Notes: generated by a model not told the origin, from the letters alone. Positions 34,742-44,800 are shown, counted from the stretch's first letter. The stretch: DNA of 64,000 nucleotides from Nonomuraea aurantiaca (GCF_020215705.1 NZ_JAIWNB010000003.1:372001-436000), one strand, 5' to 3'. Made by a program: numbers and translations.

Positions 34742-36062
34742 CCGCCGCGGCCCCTTTCTCTGGCGGCGCGGGATTCCCGGAGGGATCGAGCACCTTGACG
34801 AGCTTGATCTTGCCGTTGGGTTCCGGGGCGATCTCCTCGACCGGCAGGACGGTGACCTCCTGGCCGGGTACCGCGCGCAGGACCGCGTCCCGGATGTCGG
34901 CCGTCACACCCGGACGGGCGTCATGGGCCAGCACCACCCGCACCTCGAGGGACCCCGGCCGGTGCTGGACCAGCTGCATCCGGCTCACCTCGGGGAAGCT
35001 CTGCACGGGGAAGGTGATGAAGTCGCCGTAGTAGCGCCTGCCGTCGGCGCCGGCGATCCGGTCCTGACTGCGGCCGATCACCTCCCGCACGATCGGGGTC
35101 GTGGCCACCCCGCACGGGCAGTCGTTCGGGCCGATCCGGACCCGGTCGCCGAGCCGGTAGCGGATCAACGGCATCGCCTCGCTGTGCAGGCGGGTGATGA
35201 GGATGTCACCTTCGCCGTCCTCCACCGAGACGGTCCCGTCCTCGTGCTCCACCTCCACCACCAGGTCGGCCGAGCGCAGGTGCAGCGCCCCTCGCGGGCA
35301 GGTGCGGGCGATGGTGAAGACCTCGACGGAGGCGTACACCTCCCGGTGGGCCGCGCCGAAGTAGTCGAGGATCTGCGCCCGAGCGGTCGGCGACAGCCGC
35401 TCGCCGCCGAACAGCACGGTCCGTACGCCCCGATGCCGGACGCCGCGCCGCCGCAGCTCGTCGACGACGCTGCGGATGACGTTGGGGAACCCGATCAGGA
35501 AGGTCGGCCGGGCCGCCAGGAACGCCGCCACCTGCTCGTCCAGCGAGCGGCCCGTCGGGATGTGGAAGTTACGCAGGACGCCGAACCGCTCCAGAGGATG
35601 GCGCAGGAACGGATTGACGCGGAAGTAGGCGATCCGGTCGGTGGGGCGCAGGCCGTTGGACAGCATGTCCTGGAGGTAGGTCGCGCGCAGGTAACCGAGA
35701 TCCCGCTCGGAGTTGCGGATCGTGATCGGGATGCCGGAGGAGCCGCTGGTCGTGGCCGCTCGGGTGTTGTCCGGGGTGAAGCCGGTCGCGAGCAGCTCGT
35801 CGCCGGCCGTGCCGTGCAGGTCCGTACGGTCCAGCACGGGAAAGTCGGCCAGGTCTCGCGCGCTCTGTAATCGCCGGACCAGCGCGGGGTCGAGCAGCCG
35901 CCGGTAGTGGGGGACGTTGTCGTAGGCGTGGCGTACCAGGGTGCGTAACAGCATGGCCTGGAGGCGTAGTTGCTCGGCGTGGTCGAGTCGCTCCCGCCGC
36001 CGGATCCGGGCCAGATGATAGGCGACCGGCGCGAGATTGATCGTGGATCGAAGCCTGCTCAG
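34734..36062 (-). CDS. CapK/PaaK-like adenylate-forming enzyme (second of two)
   Basis: 442 residues in the same subfamily as the other CapK-like gene but well diverged. Nucleotide loop AATTSGSSGIPITI; VLFGGERLS; EVYASVEVFTIA; PLIRYRLGDRV; Cys-rich DCPCG. No ATG, GTG or TTG occurs in frame between the SnoaL-like stop and the first conserved residues. A CTG at 36060-36062 with AGGTGG just upstream is therefore the best start; upstream ATGs would need a 129-bp or longer overlap. Two such ligases in one operon imply two distinct acyl activations. Confidence 0.78.
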   Translation of the reverse strand: MSRLRSTINLAPVAYHLARIRRRERLDHAEQLRLQAMLLRTLVRHAYDNVPHYRRLLDPALVRRLQSARDLADFPVLDRTDLHGTAGDELLATGFTPDNTRAATTSGSSGIPITIRNSERDLGYLRATYLQDMLSNGLRPTDRIAYFRVNPFLRHPLERFGVLRNFHIPTGRSLDEQVAAFLAARPTFLIGFPNVIRSVVDELRRRGVRHRGVRTVLFGGERLSPTARAQILDYFGAAHREVYASVEVFTIARTCPRGALHLRSADLVVEVEHEDGTVSVEDGEGDILITRLHSEAMPLIRYRLGDRVRIGPNDCPCGVATTPIVREVIGRSQDRIAGADGRRYYGDFITFPVQSFPEVSRMQLVQHRPGSLEVRVVLAHDARPGVTADIRDAVLRAVPGQEVTVLPVEEIAPEPNGKIKLVKVLDPSGNPAPPEKGAAADV

Positions 36063-36075
36063 GGGGCCACCTCGC

Positions 36076-36438
36076 TCAACCGAAGGTGTTCTGGTCGTGC
36101 ACGAGAAGCCACTGTCCGTCGATTTCGGCGAAGTACAGCGTGAGGTAGTACGACTTCTCGTACGGCCGGCCTTCGGCATCGAGGTCGGCATAAGCGACGG
36201 ACAGCACCGCCAATGCTGATTCGCCGTAGGTCTCCGTCCGGATGACCGTCGGCCGGAGTGACCAGTCAGGATCGCCGAACCAGGCGGTATGGAACTCGCC
36301 GATCGCGTCCTTTCCGGTGAGCAGCTTTCCGTTGGGCAGAATCACCGTGGCGTCCCGGTGGACGGTGGCCATGAATCCGGCCAGGTCACGGGTTTCTATC
36401 GCGCGCAAATGCGCGGCGAGCGCCGGTGCGAATTCCAT
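36076..36438 (-). CDS. SnoaL/NTF2-like small protein
   Basis: 120 residues with the cone-shaped NTF2/SnoaL fold pattern: helix ALAAHLRAIETRDLAGFMATV, then HRDATVILPNGKLLTGKDAIGEFH and a four-strand sheet ending WLLVHDQNTFG. Members bind hydrophobic small molecules as cyclases, isomerases or ketosteroid-like enzymes, or stabilise partners. No certain catalytic pair is visible. It abuts the SDR stop directly and precedes the second CapK-like gene, so it belongs to the glycan operon. Confidence 0.78.
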   Translation of the reverse strand: MEFAPALAAHLRAIETRDLAGFMATVHRDATVILPNGKLLTGKDAIGEFHTAWFGDPDWSLRPTVIRTETYGESALAVLSVAYADLDAEGRPYEKSYYLTLYFAEIDGQWLLVHDQNTFG

Positions 36439-37443
36439 CTAGGACGCCGCGGCGGTGAGGCCGACATGGTCGTTGGCGGGGGCGGCGTCCGTGGCCCGCC
36501 ATAATTGCGGGTGCTGCCGGAACCAGGCGATGGTGTGCCGCAGCCCTTCCTCGATCGGCGTCCGCGGCTCCCAGCCCAGGCGGGTCCTGGCCAGCGTGAT
36601 GTCGGGGCGGCGTACGGTCGGGTCGTCCTGGGGCCGTGGCGTGAACTCGATCCCCGACGCCGAGCCGGTGAGCTGCTTGATCCACTCGGCCAGCGCGAGC
36701 ACGGACAGCTCGTGCGGGTTGCCGATGTTGACCGGGCCGTCCAGGTCCGAGTTGCATAACCGGACGATCCCCTCGATCAGGTCGTCCACATAGCAGATGG
36801 ACCTGGTCTGGGTGCCGTCACCGGTCACCGTGATCGGCTCGCCGAGCAGCGCCTGGCGGACGAAGGTGGGGATGGCCCGCCCGTCGAACGGCCGCATCCG
36901 GGGGCCGAACGTGTTGAAGATCCGCAGGATCGCCGTGTTCACACCGTGGGCCCGGCGGAAGGCCATGGTCATCGCCTCGGCGAACCGCTTGGCCTCGTCG
37001 TAGACCCCGCGCGGGCCCACCGGGTTGACGTTGCCCCAGTAGCTCTCCGGCTGCGGGTGGACCAGCGGGTCGCCGTACGTCTCCGAGGTCGAGGCGAGCA
37101 CGAACCGTGCGCCCTTCTCCCTGGCCAGTTCGAGCGCGTTGAACGTGCCGTTGGAGCCGACGCGCAGCGTGTCGATCGGCAGCCGCAGGTAGTCCGTCGG
37201 CGAGGCGGGAGAGGCGAAGTGCAGGACGGCGTCCAGGTCACCGGGGACGACGAGGTGCAGGGACACGTCGGCCCGGACCAGCCGGAACCGCTCCTCGGCC
37301 ATGAGATGCTCGACGTTGGCCGGCGATCCGGTGAGGAAGTTGTCCACGCAGACGACCTGATAACCATCGGCCAGGAACCGTTCGCACAGATGCGAACCGA
37401 GAAAACCGGCACCACCGGTAATGGCCACGGTGGGGCGGATCAT
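36439..37443 (-). CDS. UDP-glucuronate decarboxylase-like extended SDR
   Basis: 334 residues. NAD motif [10 protein letters not shown] (9-18); [29 protein letters not shown], the Y-x3-K in [11 protein letters not shown], and [18 protein letters not shown] are diagnostic of the UDP-xylose synthase (UXS) branch, which oxidises and decarboxylates UDP-glucuronate to UDP-xylose. It is the first gene of the nine-gene operon and so probably makes its key sugar donor. GAGAAG lies upstream of ATG 37443. A related 4-keto-forming reaction cannot be excluded. Confidence 0.88.
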   Translation of the reverse strand: MIRPTVAITGGAGFLGSHLCERFLADGYQVVCVDNFLTGSPANVEHLMAEERFRLVRADVSLHLVVPGDLDAVLHFASPASPTDYLRLPIDTLRVGSNGTFNALELAREKGARFVLASTSETYGDPLVHPQPESYWGNVNPVGPRGVYDEAKRFAEAMTMAFRRAHGVNTAILRIFNTFGPRMRPFDGRAIPTFVRQALLGEPITVTGDGTQTRSICYVDDLIEGIVRLCNSDLDGPVNIGNPHELSVLALAEWIKQLTGSASGIEFTPRPQDDPTVRRPDITLARTRLGWEPRTPIEEGLRHTIAWFRQHPQLWRATDAAPANDHVGLTAAAS

Positions 37444-37786
37444 AACAGCTTCTCGTGAAGTAGCCTGGTCAGGGCCCCCGAACAGGACACGTTGTATTCC
37501 TCCAGCTTACTTGCGCGGCGTAACGCCCGCTGTCTTTATTTCCGGTAATGCGTCGGGCCACGCTGCGTAAGATGTTTAATGCCCCGCTTCGCGATTTCGG
37601 GGCGATGCTATGTCGGCCTGCTCGCCAGCGTCAAGACATCTGTCATAGAGGAGCTTTCCGCCCGCCTCCATTCAGTAATCACTCGCTCGCGTTCTGGTCG
37701 ATCCGTCCAGCGTTGGGGCCATACGGCTCCCGATGGCGGCCTCACGGGGCGCCGCCATCGGGAGCGCCGTCAACCGGCCCGGCGGG
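37444..37786. other. Intergenic region upstream of the glycan operon
   Basis: 343 bp. The left part (37444-37600, locally AT-richer) should hold the promoter of the nine-gene minus-strand operon. The right part holds the hairpin after the small secreted protein gene (37727-37764). I saw no convincing gene. Confidence 0.55.
37727..37764 (-). terminator. Hairpin after the small secreted protein gene
   Basis: Perfect 14-bp stem CTCCCGATGGCGGC / GCCGCCATCGGGAG with a 10-nt loop, 23 bp beyond the stop of the minus-strand gene. No U-tract. Confidence 0.65.
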
Positions 37787-38158
37787 TCAGCGGCTGATGC
37801 TGGGCGTCTGCCAGGTCGCCCCGGTGTTCATGTCGATCAGCTTCAGGAAGCAGCTGCCCTGGGACCCCACGGCGAAGGTGTAGGTGCGGGTCTCGCCGGC
37901 CGAGATGTAGAACGAGCCCTCGTCGCCGAACCAGCGCCCGTTGGCGCAGACGAGGTTGAAGTCCACGTGCGCCGTGCTGCCCGCGACTTTCTGGTAGGAG
38001 GCGTCGTATCCGCGCGGGTCGATATTTACGCACAAATACCCGACGCCGGTCGAGGTGCACTGCGACGCGGCCTCGGCGGGGGCCCCGAAGGCCAGCAGGC
38101 CGCCCGCCACGGCCAGCGATGAAAGGGTGGCGGTAATGGTGCGACGGGTGAGCTTCAT
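37787..38158 (-). CDS. Small secreted protein with four cysteines
   Basis: 123 residues. Sec signal peptide MKLTRRTITATLSSLAVAGG to about residue 31 with an AEA-A cleavage site (GAPAEAASQ). The mature part of about 92 residues holds four cysteines (SQC, YLC, LVC, GSC), likely two disulfides, and a predicted beta-rich fold (VDFNLVCANGRWFGDEGSFYISAGETRTYTFAV). Related uncharacterised secreted proteins are common in actinomycetes. Function unknown. ATG 38158 is preceded by GGAGAGAG. Confidence 0.75.
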   Translation of the reverse strand: MKLTRRTITATLSSLAVAGGLLAFGAPAEAASQCTSTGVGYLCVNIDPRGYDASYQKVAGSTAHVDFNLVCANGRWFGDEGSFYISAGETRTYTFAVGSQGSCFLKLIDMNTGATWQTPSISR

Positions 38159-38315
38159 TGCTCTCTCCTATTTCCTGGTCGGGACCGATGGCACGGAATT
38201 TAGCAGCTCCCGGGTACGCGTACTTTCCGTTTAATGGGCGGCCCGCGAATTGTGGTGGAAAAAGAAAATAGCGGAGGGACGCAACCTTCCTCCGCCCTTG
38301 TGTGTCCTTGTAGGG

Positions 38316-38825
38316 GTGGAGGATCCGCAGGACGGCGAGACGTCGTTCGAATCATTCGTGGCCGCTCGGCTGGCGGCGCTCTACCGCTACGCCATGGTCC
38401 TGACCCACGACCGGCACGACGCCGAGGACCTGGTGCAGGAGGCGCTGACCAGGACGGGGGTGCACTGGCGCAGGATCGTCCGCAAGGACGACCCGGAGGG
38501 CTACGTCCGCACGGCGATGCTGCGCATCATGACCAACCGCTGGCGGCGCCCCCGGCGGGAGGTCACCGTGGCCGAGCCGCCCGAGCCCGCCGTGGCGGAC
38601 CTCGGCCTGGAGGGCCTGCTCGACGACGCGAGCCTCAGGGCGCGGCTCGCCGAGCTGCCTCCGCGCATGCGCGCCGTCCTCGTCCTGCGCTACGTCGAGG
38701 AGCGCAGCGAGAAGGAGATCGCCCGCCTGCTGGGCTGCAGCACCGGCACCGTCAAGAGCCAGGCGTCACGGGCGCTGGCGAAGCTGCGCACCGCTCTCGA
38801 TACTCAGGAGGTCGATCATGGATGA
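38316..38825 (+). CDS. SigE-family ECF RNA polymerase sigma factor
   Basis: 169 residues of the actinobacterial SigE-type ECF group. Region 2 is FVAARLAALYRYAMVLTHDRHDAEDLVQEAL; region 4 is LPPRMRAVLVLRYVEERSEKEIARLLGCSTGTVKSQASRALAKL. The GTG at 38316 gives the normal family length; an ATG at 38250 would add 22 residues of unrelated sequence (WWKKKIAEGRNLPPP). It overlaps the next gene by 8 bp, which encodes a single-helix membrane protein, the usual arrangement for a sigma with its membrane regulator. Confidence 0.88.
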   Translation: MEDPQDGETSFESFVAARLAALYRYAMVLTHDRHDAEDLVQEALTRTGVHWRRIVRKDDPEGYVRTAMLRIMTNRWRRPRREVTVAEPPEPAVADLGLEGLLDDASLRARLAELPPRMRAVLVLRYVEERSEKEIARLLGCSTGTVKSQASRALAKLRTALDTQEVDHG

Positions 38826-39993
38826 CGTAGAGTCGCGGCTCGGCGATGTGCTGGGCGACCCCGGCCGGACGGATCCGCCCGAGGGCCTCGCCGGCCGCGT
38901 CCACCGGGGCGTCGCGGTCAGGCGGAGGCGCCGCCGGGCGCTGGCGTACGCCGCGGCGGCGTGCGCGGTCGTGCTGGCGGTGGGTGTGCCGGTGGGATGG
39001 CGGCAGATCGGGGGAGGGGACCAGACGGTCGCCAACTCCATCGACGGGCTTGAGGACCTGGTCGACCTACCTGGTTCGGTCGCCTTGCAGAAGGAGACCG
39101 AGGACGCCGGTGACTTCTTTCCCGAGGCGCTGGGCGAGGACGGGTCCGTGCTGGGCAGGTCGGACAAGGCGAAGAGGGTGTGGGAGACGGGACCGGAAGG
39201 TGGCCCGCTGCGCGCGCTGAACATTGACGCGGGCGCGACACCGGCCACCGGATCGGGTATCCGCGCATGGCCGGGGACCAATATCGTCGCCCCGCTCTAC
39301 TGCCAGGACCAGAACGGCACAACACCGGTCATGCCGTTGAACCTGGTCGGATCGCCGTTCTGGGTCAGCGGAGGGACGATCGTCGGCAGTGACCCGCAGA
39401 TGCGGCCGTGGACGGCCAAGGGCTGCACCCAGGGAGCCCCGGTGTCCGGCGTCTCCGGCGAGGCGGTCGCGTTCTCCTATCCCGACCTGTTCGTGGCCGA
39501 CCCCTTCGATGCCAACGGCCTGCGCCAGGTGGACGTCGAGTCGGGGGCGGTGGCCGCCCAGCGCCCCCTCCCAGAGGGGGTGAACGTCCGGGCGGTCGGT
39601 GCGGAGCGGTGGCAGCTCTGGCTGGCCGCGGCCAACCGTGACACCTTCGCCTGGGTCGTCGACGGCGTGCTCAGAACGGCGGACCGCGCCGACTGGCGGG
39701 TCACCGAGGGCCCGCGGGTCGGCCGGGCGGTGGAGTTCAACTGGGGCTTGACCGGGATCTCGAAGGGAAGATCCCAAGCCATGTACGCCCACCTGGGCGC
39801 GTACCTCACCGCGGGCAACCGCCTCATCGTGTACACCGGGCACGCCGAGTTCGACGAGAGGCCCGGCTGGCAGTCCGTGGTCTACGACCCACGCAGCGGC
39901 CAGTCGTTCGAGTTCCAGGGCGTGGCGTACGCGGCCGGCGACTGGCTCCTGTGGAACGACGGCACCACCTACCGCCTGGCGCGGGTCCGTTGA
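38818..39993 (+). CDS. Single-pass membrane protein, probable sigma-factor partner
   Basis: 391 residues. A short cytoplasmic N-terminus (about 40 residues, ending in an RRRRRR cluster) precedes one transmembrane helix (ALAYAAAACAVVLAVGVPVGW, about 41-61). A roughly 330-residue extracytoplasmic domain follows with repeating beta-like units (FSYPDLFVADPFDANGLRQVDVESG, LWLAAANRDTFAWVVDG) suggesting a propeller. Genes like this regularly follow SigE-family sigma genes in actinobacteria and are thought to control them. No ZAS zinc motif is visible. Translationally coupled to the sigma gene. Confidence 0.75.
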   Translation: MDDVESRLGDVLGDPGRTDPPEGLAGRVHRGVAVRRRRRRALAYAAAACAVVLAVGVPVGWRQIGGGDQTVANSIDGLEDLVDLPGSVALQKETEDAGDFFPEALGEDGSVLGRSDKAKRVWETGPEGGPLRALNIDAGATPATGSGIRAWPGTNIVAPLYCQDQNGTTPVMPLNLVGSPFWVSGGTIVGSDPQMRPWTAKGCTQGAPVSGVSGEAVAFSYPDLFVADPFDANGLRQVDVESGAVAAQRPLPEGVNVRAVGAERWQLWLAAANRDTFAWVVDGVLRTADRADWRVTEGPRVGRAVEFNWGLTGISKGRSQAMYAHLGAYLTAGNRLIVYTGHAEFDERPGWQSVVYDPRSGQSFEFQGVAYAAGDWLLWNDGTTYRLARVR

Positions 39994-40418
39994 TCAGACG
40001 CATCGGGGTGACGATCTTGGTCGTGGCGCTCCCCACGGCCGTCAACCTGGCGGACGACGGGCTCACCTGGATCTGGACCCGATCCCTGCCGGGGCCCCTG
40101 CTCCACGCGATCGCCTGGGCCGGGCTGCTGGACGCGTGGCTGCTGCTCGACCTCCTCGCCGCCGTGGGCGTGCTGGGTGGCGCCGCCGTCGTGGCGGTGG
40201 CCGCCCGGCGCCCGGCGGTCGCCGCCACCCTGCTCGGCCTGGTCGCGGCGGTCAGCCTCGCCGCCGTCCCGACCGGGCCCGAGGGATGCCCGTCGCTCTG
40301 GTACGGCCTGGCGTACGCGGCGGCACTGGTGACGCTGCCGCGCTCTCGGCCGCGCCGAGACGCGGCCGAGAGCCGCGCCGATCCTCATCCGGCCTCGGTC
40401 AGCACTGGTCGAGGTTGA
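39990..40418 (+). CDS. Small four-helix membrane protein
   Basis: 142 residues with about four hydrophobic helices (IGVTILVVALPTAVNL, LLLDLLAAVGVLGGAAVVAVA, VAATLLGLVAAVSLAAV, LAYAAALVTL) and a Cys in GPEGCPSLWYG. A TTG start at 39990 overlaps the preceding TGA stop, so it is coupled to the sigma-partner gene; the family is unknown. Its 3' end overlaps the convergent transporter gene by 20 bp. Start assignment is moderately certain. Confidence 0.6.
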   Translation: MIRRIGVTILVVALPTAVNLADDGLTWIWTRSLPGPLLHAIAWAGLLDAWLLLDLLAAVGVLGGAAVVAVAARRPAVAATLLGLVAAVSLAAVPTGPEGCPSLWYGLAYAAALVTLPRSRPRRDAAESRADPHPASVSTGRG

Positions 40419-41688
40419 TGCCCTTCGTTTCGCGGGCCGTCAGGAAGACCACCAGGCTGATCAGGCACAGGCCCGCGAGATACCAGGGGAACCAACTGGC
40501 GTGGCCGCTGTCCGTCAGCCGCTCGATGAGGTGCGGTGACGTGCCACCGAACACTGCCACGGTCAGGGAATAGGGCATCCCCAGGCCCACCGAGCGCACC
40601 TGCGTGGGGAACAGCTCCGCCATGGCGGTCGGCGCGACGGAGGCGTAGCAGCCGAACAGCAGCAGCCCGACGGTCATCACGATCGCCAGCGACTCTGGCG
40701 CCGAGTTCAGCAGCGTGAACAGCGGCACGATGAGCACCACATAGCCGCCGGCGAAGGCGCACAGCAACGGCTTGCGCCCGATCCGGTCGGACAGAGCGCC
40801 GTACAGGGGCAGGACCACGATCATGGCGGACTGCGCGATCACCGACGCCCACAGCGCCGACTTCGCCGGCATACCGAAGTTGTCCTGTACGTAGCTGGGC
40901 AGGTAGACGAGGAAGGTGTAGTAGACGACCGTCGCGCCGACGGTGAAACCGACCACGCGAAGTCCGCTGACCGGATGCCTCCGGAGCACCTCCCAGGTGG
41001 GCCGGCGCACTCTGAGGTCCCGTCCGGCCAGGTAGGGGCCGGTTTCGTGCAGGGTACGCCGCAACTGGAGGCCATAGACCCCGAACACGGCGCCGATCGC
41101 GAACGGCACGCGCCATCCCCATTCGGCCAGGCCGGATTCGCCCAGGACGCTGAAGAGCAGCTCCGCCAGCAAGGTCGCGGTCAGGGGGCCGAGCGTGCCG
41201 GTGACGTACGCGAAGCTGGAGTAGAACCCCCGGCGGCCGGGCGGGGCGATCTCGGCGAGATAGGTGGCGGCGGCGGCCATCTCCCCGCCCGTGGACAGCC
41301 CCTGCACGATCCTCGCCACCAGCAACAACGCCGGTGCCAGCAGCCCGATCTCCGCGTAGGTGGGACACACCGCCAGGATCAGGCTGCCGCCCGACACCAG
41401 GAGCACGGCCAGCGTCATGCCGCCGCGCCGGCCGAACCGGTCGGTGTAGCTACCGAGCAGGATGCCGCCGAGGGGGCGGAAGAGGAAGCCGATCGCGAAG
41501 ATCATCATGGTTTTGACCTGGGCGAGCGCGGGATCGTCCGCGGGGAAGAACTGGCCGGCGAAGAATATGGAGAAGATCGCGTACGCGTTCCAGTCGAACC
41601 ATTCCAGCGCGTGGCCGATCGTGGCCGCCACGAGGCCGCGGCGCGACATCGGGCGAAAATGGCCAGCGGTGACGGGGGAATGGCGCAT
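40399..41688 (-). CDS. MHS-family MFS metabolite:proton symporter
   Basis: 429 residues with 12 helices. The N-terminal AATIGHALEWFDWNAYAIFS is characteristic of the metabolite:H+ symporter family (alpha-ketoglutarate, shikimate, proline/betaine). Motif A is GSYTDRFGRRGG, the MHS segment is LLVARIVQGLSTGGEMAAAATYLAEIAPPGRRGFYSS, and GALSDRIGRKPLL is the second-half motif A. It probably imports an organic acid or compatible solute. Isolated gene; a long AT-rich leader lies upstream, ending in a perfect inverted repeat at the neighbouring stop codon. Confidence 0.88.
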   Translation of the reverse strand: MRHSPVTAGHFRPMSRRGLVAATIGHALEWFDWNAYAIFSIFFAGQFFPADDPALAQVKTMMIFAIGFLFRPLGGILLGSYTDRFGRRGGMTLAVLLVSGGSLILAVCPTYAEIGLLAPALLLVARIVQGLSTGGEMAAAATYLAEIAPPGRRGFYSSFAYVTGTLGPLTATLLAELLFSVLGESGLAEWGWRVPFAIGAVFGVYGLQLRRTLHETGPYLAGRDLRVRRPTWEVLRRHPVSGLRVVGFTVGATVVYYTFLVYLPSYVQDNFGMPAKSALWASVIAQSAMIVVLPLYGALSDRIGRKPLLCAFAGGYVVLIVPLFTLLNSAPESLAIVMTVGLLLFGCYASVAPTAMAELFPTQVRSVGLGMPYSLTVAVFGGTSPHLIERLTDSGHASWFPWYLAGLCLISLVVFLTARETKGINLDQC

Positions 41689-41816
41689 TGTGTCAGTATC
41701 ACGCGCGGCGTGGGCTTTCTGGGAGGGAATCGCGATCTGTGCGGGGATCGCCGGGGTAATAGGGTGGCCGGGAAAAGCGACATTCCGCGATTTATGGTGA
41801 CAATATTGGTTATTAT

Positions 41817-41838
41817 GTGTGACACATATCTGTCACAC
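41817..41838. promoter_or_regulatory. Inverted repeat GTGTGACA-N6-TGTCACAC
   Basis: Perfect 8-bp half-sites flanking CATATC, about 130 bp upstream of the MHS transporter start and overlapping the NACHT-gene stop codon. It may be an operator for the transporter, or the terminator stem of the NACHT gene. The inner spacing is not that of a CRP site. Confidence 0.45.
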
Positions 41839-44800
41839 GGTCGCGAGAACAATGGTTTCCGTGGGTGGCGGTTCTCCGTTGGCGCGGCGTTCGAGAAGGG
41901 TGATGCCGGCCGCGAGTTCGCGGAAGGTGACGGCGAGCTCGTTGGCGCCGCGGGTGTCGGCCTCGGCGGCCAGGCAGAGGGTCGCCAGCCGCAGCGTCGT
42001 CGCGGCGCCTGAGGTGAGCCGCTCACGACGGGTGAACAACGGCACCGCCGCCTCGCGCAGCCCGTCGGCGATCCGGTGCGCCCATGGAGCCGGTGTGCCC
42101 GCGTCGAGTGGCCCGAGGATGCTCCTGAGCGCCTCGTCCGCCGTGTGCAGCCTGGTCATCAGCGTGTCCGGTGGCACGACGTACGAGCCGGCCGGGAGGC
42201 TGGTCTGCTTGACGAACGCGCGGGCGAACTGGGCGGGCCAGTCGGCGGGCGCCGTGTCCAGGCGCAGGACCCGCGCCAGGGCGTGCGACAGCGCGCGTCC
42301 CATGACCCGGTCGAGGGCCCGGTCGAAGGCGTGATCGAGGTCGAGCGCGTGGTCGAGCACGAGGCCGGGGTCGAGCACGACGTCCAGGGCATCGGCCGCC
42401 GTCCATCCGCGGCCGGAGTCCGCCGGCCGGGCGCCACTGGGGTCTGCACTCGGGTCGCCGCTGGGGGCCGCGGTCGGGCCGCCGGCGGGGTTCGCGGTCC
42501 GGGCGCGGGTGAAGGACGCGGCCAGGGTGTCCGCCATGACGCGGGCGCGTTCGCGGTCGCGTTCGCGGTCGAGGCACTGGCTGAGCGCGCGAACGTCGGC
42601 CTCCATCTGGTCGAGGCCGGCCGGATGGGCGAGGCCGAAGGCGTCGCCGATCCCGCGTACGTGGCTGATGGTCCGGCTCAGGTCGAAGGCGTGGTCGAGA
42701 ACGTGGTCGAGCGCCGGGTCGAAGACGGGAACGAGGTCGAGACCGCGGCGCAGCACGCGGACTCCCACGATGGCGCGCAGCAGGAGCAGGCGGACGAAGG
42801 CGGGCATGGAGTGACGGACGTCATCGTTGACGTGACGGATCAGCGTCGCGGCGTCCACCGCGTAGGGCTGCCCGGCGCCGGGAGGCGTCCACAGCCGGGG
42901 AGCGCGGTGATCGCCGGGTTCGCTCCAGACGCTCAGCGACGGCGCCCCGGGATTCAGGGAGCGCTGAACCACGGGATTCTCGATCTCGTCGAGGGTCGGC
43001 AGCCGATAGACGGGCTCGTTGCCGGTGACTCCGTTGACCCAGTGGACGAAGGCCGCGGCGTCCCCCGCGCGTACCCCGGTGATCGGGTGGTCGCCGCACG
43101 GCCCGTACGCGATGGGCTCGATCCTGTCCGGGCCGTCCGGCTCCGGAGCCCGCGTGTCCAGCACGTACAGCCAGTAGATGCCCGCGGTGATCGGCCGGGC
43201 GCAGACGCGTCCGCCGGCGCCGGTCCTGGTCAGGTGACGCAGATGGCGGGCGACCAGGACACCGGCCATGAGCCGGCGGCGCTCGGGGTCGGCGTCCGGG
43301 GTGAAGGCGGAGCCCAGGAGCCGGTCGAGCCGCCCCCGCAGGGCGGGGTCGAGCTCGCTGCCCTCCTCGGCGCAGTCGAAGGCCAGGGACAGCGCGGTGA
43401 CGGTGCCCGAGGACAGGCAGGCCGCCACGATCGGGTCGGCGTCCGAGCGGGCGGCGTACAGAAGGGTCGTCTCCCGCCACCACACGTCGTCGACGGCGGC
43501 GACCAGGACGTCGGGCCGGCCCTTGTCACGGATGTGCGCGGCGGCCAGGTACTCCTGGAAGGTGTGGTGGGCGAAGGAGTAGACGTCGCTCTCGCGCTCG
43601 ATGAGCAGGCCGTTCGACCGGACGTCGCACAGGAACTCCTCCGCGGTGAGCCTCGTCGCCATGCGGCGCAGGGCCGGCCGGATCTCGGCCAGCACGGCGG
43701 TGCCCGGCAGGTCGCGGACGCGGCGTTGCATCATCGCGTGCGCGACCCGGCGCAGCAGCACCTCCTTCTTGTCGCCGCTCAGCTCGAGCGGGAGCTTCTT
43801 GGCCTTCTGCCGCCGCCAGAGCATCACCTGGCAGATCTCGCTGTAGAGGCGCTCGCGGCTCTCCGGCAGGGCGCCCGGGTGACGATGGACGTTGGCGATC
43901 ATCGTCAGCAGCAGCGGGTTGATCGTCAGCTCGTACAGCTCGGGGGTGTGGTTGAGCCGGTCGAGCAGGTCGTCGGCCGCGGCCTCGGCGAGCCGCCGCG
44001 CGTCCTCGCCCGCCTCGCCGTGCTTCTCGACGGCGGCGTACCAGCCCCGGACGAACCGGTTGACCTGCTCGTCGGTGAAACCGCACACCTGGAGGACCGT
44101 CGCGCCGTCGACCCGGGCCGAGAGGTAGCCCCGGGGTCGTGAGGTGATCGCGTAGTCGTTCCTGGGGTAGCGCCTGATCTGGGTCTCCACCCAGTCGGCG
44201 ACGCTCCTGCGGTCGTCCTGGCCGGCGATCTCGTCCAGGCCGTCGAGCATGACGACGCAGTCGCCGTCGCGCAGCTTCTCCTCGAACCAGCCGGCCGGCT
44301 CCTTGACGCCCGGTGCCACCGTGTTCCGTACGAGCTGCGGCAGCGTGACCGTCGGGGCCGCGACGATCTCGGCGGCGTGGTCGCGCAGGTAGAGCAGGAT
44401 CGGCACGCTACGCCGCCGGCCCCGCCCGGCCCGGCAGATCTGCTGGGCGGTGTGGCGCAGCAGGGTGCTCTTCCCGCTGCCCGGAACGCCGACGATCGCC
44501 AGCACCACGGGGCGCCGCCGGTCGAGGAAGTCGCCGATCGAATGGCGGTCGGTCACCTCGGCGGGCAGCTGGGCGAGCACGTCCTGGCGTACTTCACGCG
44601 GCGCCCGGTAGGCCAGGCTCACATCGACGAAGACCTCGTCCAGCTCGGGGGTGTAGTAGCCGATGGTCGGCAGCCCCTTGAGATCGATGTAGCGGAGGCT
44701 GCCCAGCAGGGACTCCCGGTAGCGCTTGTCGAACCGGGAGACGCGCCGCCCCACGGCCCGGTCGAGGCCGTCGACGATCCGCTGCCGCCAGCGCTCCACC

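Noticed and set aside
37548..37883. Small plus-strand ORF in the gap upstream of the glycan operon
   Set aside because: It crosses the terminator hairpin and the 3' end of the secreted protein gene and lacks a ribosome binding site and coding character.
41817..41838. CRP-type operator
   Set aside because: TGTGA and TCACA half-sites are present but 10 bp apart instead of 6.
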